A stretch of DNA of 43,633 nt from CAZKWG01 sp964615375 (GTDB taxonomy: Bacteria > Myxococcota_A > UBA796 > CAZKWG01), in the NCBI GenBank assembly GCA_964615375.1, contig CAZTOW010000069.1:1-43633 (forward strand), read 5' to 3'. Below the pieces are notes generated by a model. It did no database searches. It saw only the letters and a list, made by a program, of their open reading frames with translations, and had not been told where the DNA came from. Positions within the stretch are counted from its first letter, which is position 1. Each line of letters opens with the position of its first letter. Shown here one piece after another: positions 1-13,036 of this stretch. Made by a program: the position numbers and the translations under genes.

Positions 1-1
1 G

Positions 2-469
2 GGCTGTTCAGCGGTTCCTGAACGGCTCTATCGGCATTCAATGCCGATAGAGCTCTCACAAGTCTTCACGCTTGGGGAGCTCGACTTCTTCCCTGGGGTC
101 TACTCAATCATGGAGGCAGAAGGTTCAGACCTCCGGTCCCCTACACTTGATGATTACGTCGGGGATGGCGACCCCGAGGCGTTAGCAGCCATCGACTACA
201 GCATCGGCTGCGCTTCCGCCTGCATTGACGTGGGTTTGGGCAGTACAGGAGCCTATGAGAGCGGATCCACCACGGACATCGCTATGAGCGCCGACTTCGA
301 GAGCACCGCCGTGGCTGACGCCATGCCTGACGTCGGAGCGTTCGAAGCGCCACCCGTAGATGACTGTTTCACTCCTCCTTCCGCGACCACCCTGGGTTGG
401 TCTCTCGCGTTCCAACGGGGCCCCGCGGGCAACCGTTCGAAGTACACGCCTGCCGCATCTGAGGGGTGA
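2..469 (+). CDS. C-terminal part of a beta-helix surface protein (choice-of-anchor Q type), 5' end outside window
   Basis: The reading frame is open to the left edge, so this is probably the end of a longer gene; an ATG at 41 is the first internal start but has no signal peptide after it. The residues near the end include a D-V-G-A-F-E motif, which resembles the closing D-I-G-A-Y/F-E of the choice-of-anchor Q domain that caps parallel beta-helix proteins on bacterial surfaces (family knowledge). Asp/Ser/Gly-rich composition agrees with a secreted protein. It ends 3 bp before the next gene, which suggests one transcript. A large palindrome (25-53) lies in the frame. The assignment rests on the C-terminal motif alone; binding or enzymatic role cannot be read. 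Confidence 0.55.
   Translation, partial: GCSAVPERLYRHSMPIELSQVFTLGELDFFPGVYSIMEAEGSDLRSPTLDDYVGDGDPEALAAIDYSIGCASACIDVGLGSTGAYESGSTTDIAMSADFESTAVADAMPDVGAFEAPPVDDCFTPPSATTLGWSLAFQRGPAGNRSKYTPAASEG
25..53. repeat. 14-bp perfect inverted repeat with one central base
   Basis: Arms GCTCTATCGGCATT (25-38) and AATGCCGATAGAGC (40-53) are exact reverse complements around a single C at 39. It sits inside the open frame of the beta-helix fragment, where such a perfect palindrome is not expected by chance. A smaller inverted pair (GTTCA/TGAAC) lies just upstream within bases 5-24. It could be a protein-binding site, an element end, or a fold-back at a contig edge. Confidence 0.6.
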
Positions 470-472
470 CTG

Positions 473-2239
473 ATGCGTCCATTCGCCTTTCTCGTCGTCG
501 TCCTCTGCCTGACTGGGTGCCCTGGAGGCTCTCTCCCCAGTAAGGACAGCGACACACGGCCGTCGGACAGCGGCCACGGTGACGGGCACACCGCAGAGAG
601 CGAGCCTGTCGACACCAGCGACTGCGACACGCCAACCCCGTGGTACACCGACGCAGACAACGACACCTACGGCGATCCAGGCACGGAGGTGCTGTCGTGT
701 ACGGCTCCCGATGGCACGGTCGGCGACGACACCGACTGCGATGACAGCAACCCTGAGGTGTACCCGGGCGCGTTGGAGATCTGCGGCGACGGCCTGGTCA
801 ACGATTGCGCTGACACAGATGGCCTGGCCGCAGCGGCGGCCTGCACAGCACCGAACACCTACGACCTAGCTGGAGCAGATGCCCGGTTCATTGGTGAGTA
901 TGCCTACCAGTCTGCGGGCTGGGCTGTCGCTGCCGGTGGAGACACCGATGGAGATGGCCACGACGACATCCTGATTGGGACGCCCGGCAATACCTACAGA
1001 TTTAATGGCCCGGTGCTGGCCACGATGCCGCTCAGCGACGCCGACATGAGCTTTGATGGTGGTGGCGGAACAGCGGGCTTGGCGGTCGCCAACGCAGGCG
1101 ACCAGGATGGAGATGGTCTACCTGACCTGCTGGTGGGCGCACGCGCTGCCGGATCCGAGAGGTTCGGCGAAGTGTACCTGATCGTAGGCCCAGACACGGG
1201 GGCGCTCAGTCTTACGGATGTGGATGCCACTCTCGTGGCCGCAGATGCCGAACATAGCAGCGGGTACTCGGTCGCAGGTCTCGGGGACGTCAACGGGGAT
1301 GGCTGGGACGACCTCGCCGTGGGCGCGCCGGCCGCCCAGGGCTACGTCTTGGAGAGCGAGGCCGGCTCCTGCGCCGACGATGACATCGAGGAGGACGGCA
1401 GGGAAGACGGTGCCGCGGCCGGGGCCAGCTACGTGTTTCTGGGCCCTGTGTCGGCTGACCACGCGATGTCCGAGGCGGACATCGTCTCTTATGGAGAAGA
1501 CGGGCACGACGCCGCGGGCTACCCCACGGCCCGGCCGGGAGATCTGGATGGAGACGGACTGGCCGACCAGCTCATTGGAGCAGGAGGCAACTGCGAGGGC
1601 GGCCTGGACGCTGGCGCCGCCTACGTGGTTTTGAGCCCCGTCGCGGGGGACCTGTACCTGGGGGACGCCGATCTGAAGCTGGTGGGCGAGCGGGCGGACG
1701 ATGAGGCCGGCAACACCGTCGCCGGTGCGGGCGACGTCAACGGCGACGGGTACCCCGATCTGTTGGTGGGCGCGCCGGAAAGGGACGACTACACAGGCGC
1801 GGCCTATCTGGTCCTGGGGCCTGAATCGGGGCGCCTGGACCTGTCGTCTGCCCATGGGCAGCTGGCCGGCGAGACCAGTGACGCCCAGGCTGGCTCGTCG
1901 GTCGCTTCGGCTGGAGACGTCAATCGAGACGGTTTTGATGACCTGCTGATCGGCTCAGCATGGGAGAGCTCCGTCGCCGACTACGCTGGTGCCGCCTACC
2001 TCATTTATGGACCCCTCTCGGGTTCGCGACGTCTGGGCGGCGATGACGTCAAGTTCCTCTCTGTTAGCTCTGGGGAATTCACGGGGTACTCCGTAGCGGG
2101 AGCGGGAGACGTGGACACGGACGGGGTTCCAGACCTCCTGGTGGGCGCCATCGGCAACGACGAAGGCGGCGAAAACGCCGGCGCCGTCTCCCTGATCCTC
2201 GGCGGCAGCAGCACCTTCCCGGGCACATATTCTCCGTGA
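473..2239 (+). CDS. FG-GAP (integrin-alpha-like) beta-propeller lipoprotein with one MopE-type metal-binding motif
   Basis: The 588-residue product starts with a lipoprotein signal ending in L-T-G-C (Cys about 16), then an Asp/Ser/Thr-rich linker. Residues about 57-120 contain one MopE-like unit (W-Y-T-D-A-D-N-D, D-C-D-D, C-G-D-G-L-V-N-D-C). From about 155 to the end there are seven FG-GAP blades, each with a calcium-loop pattern such as D-x-N-G-D-G-x-x-D-L-x-V-G-A, consistent with a seven-bladed propeller. Such proteins are outer-surface adhesion or ligand-binding modules (family knowledge). It begins 3 bp after the preceding beta-helix frame, so both are probably cotranscribed. The ligand is unknown. 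Confidence 0.85.
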   Translation: MRPFAFLVVVLCLTGCPGGSLPSKDSDTRPSDSGHGDGHTAESEPVDTSDCDTPTPWYTDADNDTYGDPGTEVLSCTAPDGTVGDDTDCDDSNPEVYPGALEICGDGLVNDCADTDGLAAAAACTAPNTYDLAGADARFIGEYAYQSAGWAVAAGGDTDGDGHDDILIGTPGNTYRFNGPVLATMPLSDADMSFDGGGGTAGLAVANAGDQDGDGLPDLLVGARAAGSERFGEVYLIVGPDTGALSLTDVDATLVAADAEHSSGYSVAGLGDVNGDGWDDLAVGAPAAQGYVLESEAGSCADDDIEEDGREDGAAAGASYVFLGPVSADHAMSEADIVSYGEDGHDAAGYPTARPGDLDGDGLADQLIGAGGNCEGGLDAGAAYVVLSPVAGDLYLGDADLKLVGERADDEAGNTVAGAGDVNGDGYPDLLVGAPERDDYTGAAYLVLGPESGRLDLSSAHGQLAGETSDAQAGSSVASAGDVNRDGFDDLLIGSAWESSVADYAGAAYLIYGPLSGSRRLGGDDVKFLSVSSGEFTGYSVAGAGDVDTDGVPDLLVGAIGNDEGGENAGAVSLILGGSSTFPGTYSP

Positions 2240-2654
2240 CCCGGAGGTTGAGCCCCGTGATCCCGAACTGGACGGCGCGGCGGCAGCCCAGGTGACCTTC
2301 GCCGCCGCCCTGTGGCTCAAACGCGACGGGCGCGCCGGTTGTACCTCGGCTTCTTGGGTGAGCTCGTGGAGACCCAGCACGGGCGTCTGGCCATGGCCCT
2401 GGAGCGGCCCGAGGCGGCCACCCACCTGCGGATCGAGGCGAGGTGATGCGACGGCGACCGACGATAGCAATGCCCACAACGACACCACGTCCGAGGCCAC
2501 GCCATGACCTCCAGGGATCGTGGGGCTGGGTGAGCTACTTCCCCGTTTCACGAAAGCATCTAAGTCGGCTGGAGCCGCCTGCCCCAACTCCGCGAGCTGC
2601 TTTCCGACGTGGCCCGCGCTCCCAGTGCCCGCGTCTCCGTCATTCATTTCGACC
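2240..2654 (+). other. Gene-poor stretch with remnants of small reading frames
   Basis: No intact gene is convincing here, but two short frames have codon usage like real genes. One ends at 2446 (about 45 codons from GTG 2312, ending ...R-I-E-A-R). The other ends at 2671 (about 33 codons after a stop near 2565, containing L-P-Q-L-R-E-L-L). The second has no usual start codon and overlaps the next gene by 17 bp. They look like leftovers of genes broken when the recombinase element was assembled or decayed. I recognise neither peptide. Confidence 0.35.
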
Positions 2655-3212
2655 GTGCGACGGCCGCTTGACACCACCGAGCGTGTGATCGCGCGTCGGG
2701 ACGCGGCTCTGCCCCCCAAGGTGCTCTACCGCTGGGCGCTGGCGCTGTTCCGCGACCACGCCCCGCCCGGCGCCGCCCGCTTCCGTGTCCGCACCTGGAC
2801 ACAGGAGGGCCGTCCGATCCGGGGCGTCGTCTGCGGCCGGGAATGGGACGCGCCCGCACCCGCGCCCGCTGCGAGGGCCACGCCGCCTGCGCTCACGCCC
2901 GCCTCCGACCCTGAGCGCCGCCATGCCCTTGCCCGCGCCGAGGCCGCCGAGGGCCGCGTGGCCGCCCTGGAGGCCCAACTCGCCGCCCGTCGCGCCTCAC
3001 CTTTCCCACCGCCCGATCTCGGCGCAGCCGCCCAGGAACGCCGCCTCGACGAGAAGGAGGTCCGGATCAAAGCGTTGGAGCGCGAGCGCGCGAAATTCAA
3101 GGATCTGGCGGACCAGGAGAAGGCGCGCGCCGACGACTGGAAGGGTCAGGCGCTCAAGCTGGCCGTGCGGGTCGGGCGCTTCGCGCAGGAGGTGGCCAAC
3201 GACAATGAGTAG
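2655..3212 (+). CDS. Coiled-coil protein upstream of the serine recombinase, function unknown
   Basis: The 185-residue product has a basic N-terminal region (about 1-60, rich in Arg and aromatic residues), a Pro/Ala-rich linker (about 62-80) and a long charged helical part (about 85-180) with Glu/Arg/Lys heptads typical of a coiled coil. I chose GTG at 2655 because the 2520-2654 part of the same frame runs out of phase with a better-coding peptide; GTG 2520 is the longer alternative. It lies 190 bp before the recombinase on the same strand, so it may be an element accessory such as a directionality or DNA-binding factor. That role is inference from position only. Confidence 0.55.
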   Translation: MRRPLDTTERVIARRDAALPPKVLYRWALALFRDHAPPGAARFRVRTWTQEGRPIRGVVCGREWDAPAPAPAARATPPALTPASDPERRHALARAEAAEGRVAALEAQLAARRASPFPPPDLGAAAQERRLDEKEVRIKALERERAKFKDLADQEKARADDWKGQALKLAVRVGRFAQEVANDNE

Positions 3213-3402
3213 CTCTTGCTCGGACAAGCCTGCGCCTGCGTCGCTCGCCTCGACCAGCCTGGCCATCCTCCGTCTCGTGTCGATCCAACACACCCGATCC
3301 CCGTTGTACGCCGATCTCCACCTTCCCCCTTGACACCCGCCCGCTGGCATACCATTTGCATCGGTAGAGCCGGCGCCTCTCCCGGCTCACCGGGGACAAC
3401 CC

Positions 3403-5055
3403 ATGACCCAGGCCCTCCGCTGCGCCATCTACAGCCGCGTCTCCAGCCACGCCCAGAAGGAGCAGGGCACCATCGCCAGCCAGCGCGAGGCCCTGATCGC
3501 CTACGCCGCCGCCCAGGGCTGGGACATCGCCTACAACGAGGAGGACGACGGCTTCACCGGCCAGATCGACCCCTGGGAGCGCCCGGCGCTGAGCCGCCTG
3601 CTTGGGCTCGCCGACGACGGCGCCTATGACGTGCTCCTGGTGATCGACGTGGACCGGGTCGCCCGTGACGACGACGCCATCGGCTTCCCGCTGGTCCGCA
3701 AGGCGCTCCTCGACGCGGGCGTTCAGCTCGCCACGCCCAAGGGGATCATGGACTTCGTTACCCCCGAGCAGCGGTTTCAGCAGAACATCCTGAGCGCCAT
3801 GGCCAGCTTCGAGAAGCACAAGATCAAAGAGCGCACCACGCGCGGTCGGCGCGCCGCCATCGCCCACGGCAAGATCGCGCCGTCCATGCGCCTGCCTACC
3901 GGCTACGCCTGGGACGCAGCAGAAAAGCGCGTCGTCATCGACGAACCCAGCGCCGCCCTGGTCCGCGAAGTCTTCCGGCTGGTGGTCGAGGAGCGCAAGG
4001 GGATCAACGCCATCGTGCGCGACCTGCGAGCCCGCGACCTCAAGAGCGGCCGGACCTACAAGGGCGAGCACATCTACCTCTCGCAGAACACGGTGCGCTG
4101 CATCCTCAAGAACGACACCTACGCGACCGGCCGCTACAACCCTGGCTATGCCTGGGATCCCGCGTTCACGACCGAGGTCCCGACGCTCCTCTCTGCTGAG
4201 ACCTTCGCCGCCGCGAACGCGATCTACGGCAACGCCAGCAAGCGCGACGACCGCCACACGGCCTATGACTACCTGCTGCGCGGCATGGTGCGCTGCGCAG
4301 GGTGCGGACGCGCCATGCGGGCGCACTCCGTCTCCAACGCGAACCTGCCCTACTACCGCTGCGCCGACGTGGACAGCCTGCACGCCAACGCCGCGCCCTG
4401 CCCCAGCAAGGGCAGCCTGCGCGCCGACGAGGTAGACGCCCAGGTCTGGGCCTACCTCGCCAACCTGCTGCGCGACCCGGACGCGCTACGCGCCGAGGTC
4501 CAGCGCGAGATGTCGGCCGCCACGCCGGACGGCGCGTCCCCCGACGCCGCGCTGAGCGCGCTCGACGCCGAGATCCGCAAGCTCGACGAGGCGCGCGGGC
4601 GCGTGCTGCGCCTCTGCCGCGACGGCTTCGTGTCTGAGGACGAGGCCCGCGCCGAGCTGACCGACCTCGACGGCAAGCGCAAGCCTCTCCTCGCTCGGCG
4701 CGAGTTGCTCCGCCTCCAGCAGAAGGACGGCCGCGAGGCCCTGGCGCGGGTCAGCCTGCTGCACGAGTCCCTGTCCCGCATCGCGGGCGCCGTCGATGGG
4801 CTCGACTTCGCCGCCCGTCGTCGGCTGGTCGAGCTGCTGGTCGAGGGCGTCACCCTGGACCCGAAGACCCGCCGCATCGAGGTGCGCTGCGTGCTCACCG
4901 AGCCCGGCGGCTCGACAACCCCGCCGCCCTCGACGCCGCGCACCCCGCGCGCGGGCGGCAAGGCCGGGAAGCGGAAGGGCAAGCAGCACCCCGCCGCGAA
5001 GATGGCCCGGCTGGAGGGGTCCGGGACTTACGCAGCGGTAGATTCTCGCCCGTGA
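3403..5055 (+). CDS. Large serine recombinase (site-specific integrase of a mobile element)
   Basis: The 550-residue product catalyses integration and excision by a serine-recombinase strand exchange. Residues 5-150 are the resolvase domain with Y-S-R-V-S-S (catalytic Ser14), a conserved Q-R-E stretch and D-R-V-A-R-D. Residues about 165-275 match the recombinase domain (P-x-G-Y-x-W ... N-x-x-Y-x-G-R), and Cys pairs near 298/301 and further on (C-A-G-C, Y-Y-R-C, A-P-C) form a zinc ribbon. A coiled coil follows at about 375-465. The length fits the large serine recombinase family. Its stop codon (5053-5055) is made from bases of the interrupted host gene, placing the gene at the very end of the element. 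A TTGACA lies at 3330-3335, but no clear -10 box follows. Confidence 0.93.
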   Translation: MTQALRCAIYSRVSSHAQKEQGTIASQREALIAYAAAQGWDIAYNEEDDGFTGQIDPWERPALSRLLGLADDGAYDVLLVIDVDRVARDDDAIGFPLVRKALLDAGVQLATPKGIMDFVTPEQRFQQNILSAMASFEKHKIKERTTRGRRAAIAHGKIAPSMRLPTGYAWDAAEKRVVIDEPSAALVREVFRLVVEERKGINAIVRDLRARDLKSGRTYKGEHIYLSQNTVRCILKNDTYATGRYNPGYAWDPAFTTEVPTLLSAETFAAANAIYGNASKRDDRHTAYDYLLRGMVRCAGCGRAMRAHSVSNANLPYYRCADVDSLHANAAPCPSKGSLRADEVDAQVWAYLANLLRDPDALRAEVQREMSAATPDGASPDAALSALDAEIRKLDEARGRVLRLCRDGFVSEDEARAELTDLDGKRKPLLARRELLRLQQKDGREALARVSLLHESLSRIAGAVDGLDFAARRRLVELLVEGVTLDPKTRRIEVRCVLTEPGGSTTPPPSTPRTPRAGGKAGKRKGKQHPAAKMARLEGSGTYAAVDSRP

Positions 5056-5056
5056 T
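5040..5056. other. Right junction of the integrated element (candidate att half-site)
   Basis: Host-gene similarity on the minus strand stops after codons for I-T-G-E (CTCGCCCGTGAT on the plus strand, 5045-5056), where G-S-G-T-G-K-like residues should follow. Immediately left of it is recombinase-coding DNA. This is what a serine-integrase attachment site looks like when integration splits a gene. The left junction is not seen in this window. The exact crossover dinucleotide cannot be defined without the empty site. Confidence 0.7.
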
Positions 5057-5869
5057 CAGCACAGGCAGCTCGGTGGGGGCGACGCGCAGCAGCTCGCTCA
5101 GCACCTCGGCCAGGGCGGCGCTGCGGCCGAGGATGGGGCGCAGGGCCGGGTGGCGGGGGCGCTCCAGGGCGGGGCCGCGGCGGCGCGGGGGCTCGGGCGG
5201 ATCGGGCTCGACCTGGCGGGCCAGGGCCTCGCGCTGCTCGGGGTGCAGCTCGGCGGGCTCCTCGAAGAGGGCCCACTCGCCCGGACGGAGCGCGCCCTGT
5301 CCGGCGCGGACCCAGGAGAGCGGGCGATCATCCAGGCTCGCGTGGGCCCAGCGGGCCAGGGCGATCCGGCCCGTGCCGCTCTCGCCGGCGATGTGGACGG
5401 CGCCCGCGGCGCGGCAGTGGGCCAGCAGGGCGCGGCGGGCGGCGGCGAGGGCGGGGTCGGCGGCGACCGCGTGCAGGGCGTCGAGGTGCAGGGCCTGGGC
5501 GGCGTCCGTGTCGGAGAGGGTCAGGGCGGGGCCAGGGGCCTCCCAGAGCACGGCGCGGGGGCCGGCGCCGACCAGGGGGCGGGCCAGGGCCTCGGCGCCG
5601 GGCCCCTCCACGAAGAGCCAGCCGCCAGCGCTCTGGGCGAGGGTGGGCTCGGGCAGGGCGGCGCCGCCCAGGTGCCGCGTGTGGACGTGGACGAGGGGGG
5701 CCCAGGGCTCGCGGGCCAGCGCGTCCCGGTAGAGGGCGCGCGCGACGACCGCCAGGGGCAGGCCGCTGATCGGAGGGAGGCCCGCGCCTCCCTGCCGCGC
5801 GAGCGCCGCGCGGGCGTCGGCGAGCAGGCCGAGGAGCGGATCGGGAGCGGGGGAGGCCGACGGGTTCAT
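5045..5869 (-). pseudogene. 5' fragment of a two-AAA sigma-54-activator-like gene, cut at the second Walker A motif
   Basis: The 275 host-derived codons begin with ATG at 5869. Residues about 155-220 form a degenerate first AAA module: G-E-S-G-T-G-R at 162-168 (Lys of Walker A replaced by Arg) and an acidic L-F-E-E stretch resembling Walker B. Residues 246-275 (I-L-G-R-S-A-A-L ... V-L-I-T-G-E) match the start of the AAA+ domain of bacterial enhancer-binding proteins, which open sigma-54 promoter complexes (family knowledge). The motif should continue S-G-T-G-K, but the frame runs into the recombinase antisense (to 4895). The rest of the gene is not in the window, so the product should lack ATPase and DNA-binding parts. 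Confidence 0.8.
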
Positions 5870-5891
5870 CGGCGCCCTCTATCGCTCCGCG

Positions 5892-10256
<4,365 letters not shown>

Positions 10257-10301
10257 GGGACCCTCGACTGTGGCCCCTCAGGATACCGCACCACGATTCA
10301 A

Positions 10302-10321
10302 GAATGAACAGCTGTTCATTC
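10302..10321. promoter_or_regulatory. 20-bp perfect palindrome upstream of the MopE-lectin gene
   Basis: GAATGAACAGCTGTTCATTC equals its own reverse complement. It lies 46 bp upstream of the ATG at 10256, in the only noncoding gap (10257-10371) before that gene, so an operator is likely. The core GAAC-N4-GTTC matches the LexA box form of some Gram-positive bacteria, and the overall shape also fits TetR-type operators. The regulator is not identifiable here. Confidence 0.55.
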
Positions 10322-10371
10322 CGATACGAGCACCCGCTCAAACGTTCAGCACATACGAGCTCTTCGACCGC

Positions 10372-11424
10372 TCACGGCTTCTTCTTCCAGCGCAGGCCCT
10401 CGGCCACGCCGCGCAGGCGGTCCAGCTCCTCCTGGCTGTCGGCGGCCATGAAGACGTGGACGTAGACCGGCTCCTCGCCCTTCTTGCCCGCGAGCTCCAG
10501 GCGCCGCTCCAGCCGCAGCGAGGTGCCCATCCCGCTGGGCGAGGGGGCCGAGGAGGCCGTCCAGACGCCCCGCTTGCCCAGGAACTTCCCCTTGACGTCC
10601 GGCATGGTGCTCGGCTCCATTTCCTGGGGGTAGGGCCCCACGTACACGCCCAGCGAGGGCGAGGGCGTGCCCAGCGGCGTGAGCGGGATGAGGTACCAGA
10701 CCTGGAAGTCCGGCCCCGGCTGCGGGAGCACCACCATGTCCGCCGGCAGGTCCACCAGCAGCGTGCGCCCGCCGTCGGCGACCAGCTCCTCGCCGTGCGG
10801 GGCGCGCACGATCTGGCGATCCCCCGCCACCACGCTCGACGCCAGTCGCAGCGCGAAGCCGGTGCAGCCGAGGCCGTGGCTGGCCGTGGCCGTGTCCAGC
10901 CGGAAAGAGATGTGGGCCACCCCGCCGTCGGGCAGGGCGAAGAGCGCGCCCAACGCCCAGACGTCCGCGTCCCCCTGGATGATCAGCTCGCGCGGCCAGT
11001 AGACCATCGCCTGCACGCCCGCGTCCGCGACCGGCAGCGGCACCAGGTTCCAAGGCGCGCCCTCCGGCGGCAGATCCCCCAGGTAGGACCGCACCGCCCC
11101 CTCGAAGTCCTCTCCCGCGAGCTGGAAGGTCTCGTTGACCACCACGCCCATGCGGTCGGTCCCCTCCTCCAGGAAGTAGAGGCTGCCGCTCTGCTCGGCC
11201 ACGGTCGCGCTCATGACGTTGTTCGGCAGATCGGCGTGCGCGGCGGCATGCGGGAGCAGGATGCGCATCCGATCCGCCAGCAGCGGCGAGGGCTGCTCGC
11301 CCAGGGGCAGCGCGGTGAGCCCCCCGCAGGCGTCCGCGGGGAAAGGGGCCGGCTCAGCGGCGATACGCGGCGTCGCCTCCTGGGCCAGCGCTGCGGCGAG
11401 GAACGCGACGGTCGAGAACGGCAT
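10372..11424 (-). CDS. Secreted protein of unknown function
   Basis: The 350-residue product begins at the second Met of the frame (11424), which gives a good signal peptide (M-P-F-S-T-V then a hydrophobic stretch ending A-L-A-Q). ATG-like starts up to 11442 are possible. The mature part is mixed alpha/beta, Pro- and Gly-rich, with a Lys/Arg-rich C-terminus (W-K-K-K-P). I recognise no family. It lies downstream of the methyltransferase on the same strand with a 91-bp gap, so cotranscription is possible, and upstream of the MopE-lectin gene. Confidence 0.7.
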   Translation of the reverse strand: MPFSTVAFLAAALAQEATPRIAAEPAPFPADACGGLTALPLGEQPSPLLADRMRILLPHAAAHADLPNNVMSATVAEQSGSLYFLEEGTDRMGVVVNETFQLAGEDFEGAVRSYLGDLPPEGAPWNLVPLPVADAGVQAMVYWPRELIIQGDADVWALGALFALPDGGVAHISFRLDTATASHGLGCTGFALRLASSVVAGDRQIVRAPHGEELVADGGRTLLVDLPADMVVLPQPGPDFQVWYLIPLTPLGTPSPSLGVYVGPYPQEMEPSTMPDVKGKFLGKRGVWTASSAPSPSGMGTSLRLERRLELAGKKGEEPVYVHVFMAADSQEELDRLRGVAEGLRWKKKP

Positions 11425-11515
11425 GGGTGCTCCGATCAGCACCCATAACCCGCCGCACCCCAGGAGACCGTCCCCCCGGCGCGCCCGTCTCCGCGCTCTC
11501 CGCCCGCGCCGGAGC

Positions 11516-13036
11516 CTATCCGAGGCGCGGGCCCGCCGCGCGCCCCTCCAGGATCTCCCTGGGCAGCCGCACCGCCGCCAGCTCCGCGGGCTCCAGCTTG
11601 TAGAGCCCGCCCCCGTAGACCCGCCCCTCGCGGGTGAGCGAGCCCGGGTCCAGCCCGCCCAGCGCGCCCCAGACCCGCTCCAGGATCCCCGGATCCGCCG
11701 CCATCGCCGCGGACAACGCCGGCCTCGGGTACAGCAGCAGGTAGACGTTGGTGGCGATGGCCGCGGAGCGATTCAAGATGAAGCGGAAGGGGCGACCAGC
11801 CCGCCCCCGGCCCATGTATGTGCAGAGCAGCGGCGCCGGCGCCCGAGCCTCCTGCGCGTACCAGGGCTGGCGCCGGCTGCACAGGTAGCCGGTGGAGACC
11901 TTCGGCACGCCCGCGCTCAGGTAGCGCCAGAGCGCCGGGTGCTGGCGGGCGAGCTCATCCTCGGGGAGCGCGCAGCTGAGGAGCCAGCTCCGCTCGGGCA
12001 GATCGGGGTCCCCGTCCGGGCGCGCCTCCACCCGGTCCACGCGCAGGCGCCGGGGCGGCGGCAGGAGGGGGCGCAGGAGCGCGCGCGGGACCTCCAGCGC
12101 CCCGACCCGCGCCTCGTTCAGCACGAAGAGCGCGTTCCCTCCCGTGGCCACGCCGCGCCGCACCTCGAAGAGCTCGCCCACGCGGGCTCCCTCCACGTCA
12201 GCGCTCGCCTCGGGCTCCCTTAGTAAACTAGACCACTTCGTGCTCTCCGCGAGCGCCTCGAGCCCCACCCAGCGCTCCCGAGCCGGCGCGTCCAGGCTCC
12301 CGCCCTGCGTGAAGCGCGCCCGGTGTCCCGGCCCCGGCGGCCGGTTCTGGAGCACCAGGACCGCCGACGAGACCAGCGCGTCATCGAACTGCAGGTCCGC
12401 GGCGTCCGCGCGATGGACCCGGAGAAGCGTGAGCTGCGTACACAGGAAGCGCCGGATCTCCGCGCCATAGCGCACGTCCATGAACTCGGCCGGGACCAGC
12501 CACACCCCCGTCCCGCCCGGCGCCATCCAGCCCCGAGACAGCAGCAGGAAGTACCCGTACAGCCCCATGAGCCCCGACGGCCTCAGCCCCGTCTCCGCCC
12601 ACACCCGCGCGGCCAGCGCCGCCTTCTCCTCCCTGCCCAGGTGGTGGTGCCGCACATAGGGCGGGTTCGCCACCAGCAGGTTGGCCGCCGGCTCCGGCCG
12701 CAGGCGCGTGAAGTCCGCCTCCCGCACCTCGAGCCCCTTCTCCACCCACAGTGGATGCGCGACCGCCGCCACGGCCGGGTCCCGCTCCACCCCCACCGCC
12801 CGCGCCAGCGCCCGCTCCCCGCGCTCGGCCAGCAGGGCGGAGAAGAAGGCCCCCGTCCCCAGGGCGGGGTCGAGGAAGCGCACCGGCTCCCCCGGCGGCA
12901 GGTGCTGCAGACCCAGCCGGACGACGGCGCGGGCCAGCGCGGGCGGCGTGGCGAACTGTCCGAGCCGGTTCCGCTCGCGAGCAGACCGTGTCCCGTCGAG
13001 CGCGCGCTGCGCCTCCAGACGCGCCCGCTCGATCAA
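11516..13036 (-). CDS. N6-adenine-type DNA methyltransferase (Eco57I-like, apparently without a partner nuclease)
   Basis: The 506-residue product transfers a methyl group from S-adenosylmethionine to DNA. It shows the order of gamma-type enzymes: G-Q-F-A-T-P-P near residue 25, motif I D-P-A-L-G-T-G (56-62) and catalytic N-P-P-Y (124-127). A long C-terminal part probably holds the target-recognition domain. It starts with TTG at 13036, which overlaps the HrpB stop (TTGA), so translation is probably coupled to the helicase. No restriction gene is adjacent, so it looks like an orphan methyltransferase. A run of rare codons (S-S-L-L-R, including TTA) sits near 12225-12240. Confidence 0.85.
   Translation of the reverse strand: MIERARLEAQRALDGTRSARERNRLGQFATPPALARAVVRLGLQHLPPGEPVRFLDPALGTGAFFSALLAERGERALARAVGVERDPAVAAVAHPLWVEKGLEVREADFTRLRPEPAANLLVANPPYVRHHHLGREEKAALAARVWAETGLRPSGLMGLYGYFLLLSRGWMAPGGTGVWLVPAEFMDVRYGAEIRRFLCTQLTLLRVHRADAADLQFDDALVSSAVLVLQNRPPGPGHRARFTQGGSLDAPARERWVGLEALAESTKWSSLLREPEASADVEGARVGELFEVRRGVATGGNALFVLNEARVGALEVPRALLRPLLPPPRRLRVDRVEARPDGDPDLPERSWLLSCALPEDELARQHPALWRYLSAGVPKVSTGYLCSRRQPWYAQEARAPAPLLCTYMGRGRAGRPFRFILNRSAAIATNVYLLLYPRPALSAAMAADPGILERVWGALGGLDPGSLTREGRVYGGGLYKLEPAELAAVRLPREILEGRAAGPRLG

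Noticed and set aside
2254..2266. Short match to the element's right junction (CGTGATC) near 2257, considered as left att site
   Set aside because: Only about 7-10 bases agree and no activator-gene sequence lies to its left, as a true left junction would require.
3330..3358. Promoter for the recombinase based on TTGACA at 3330
   Set aside because: The -35-like box is perfect, but no -10 sequence fits at 16-18 bp.
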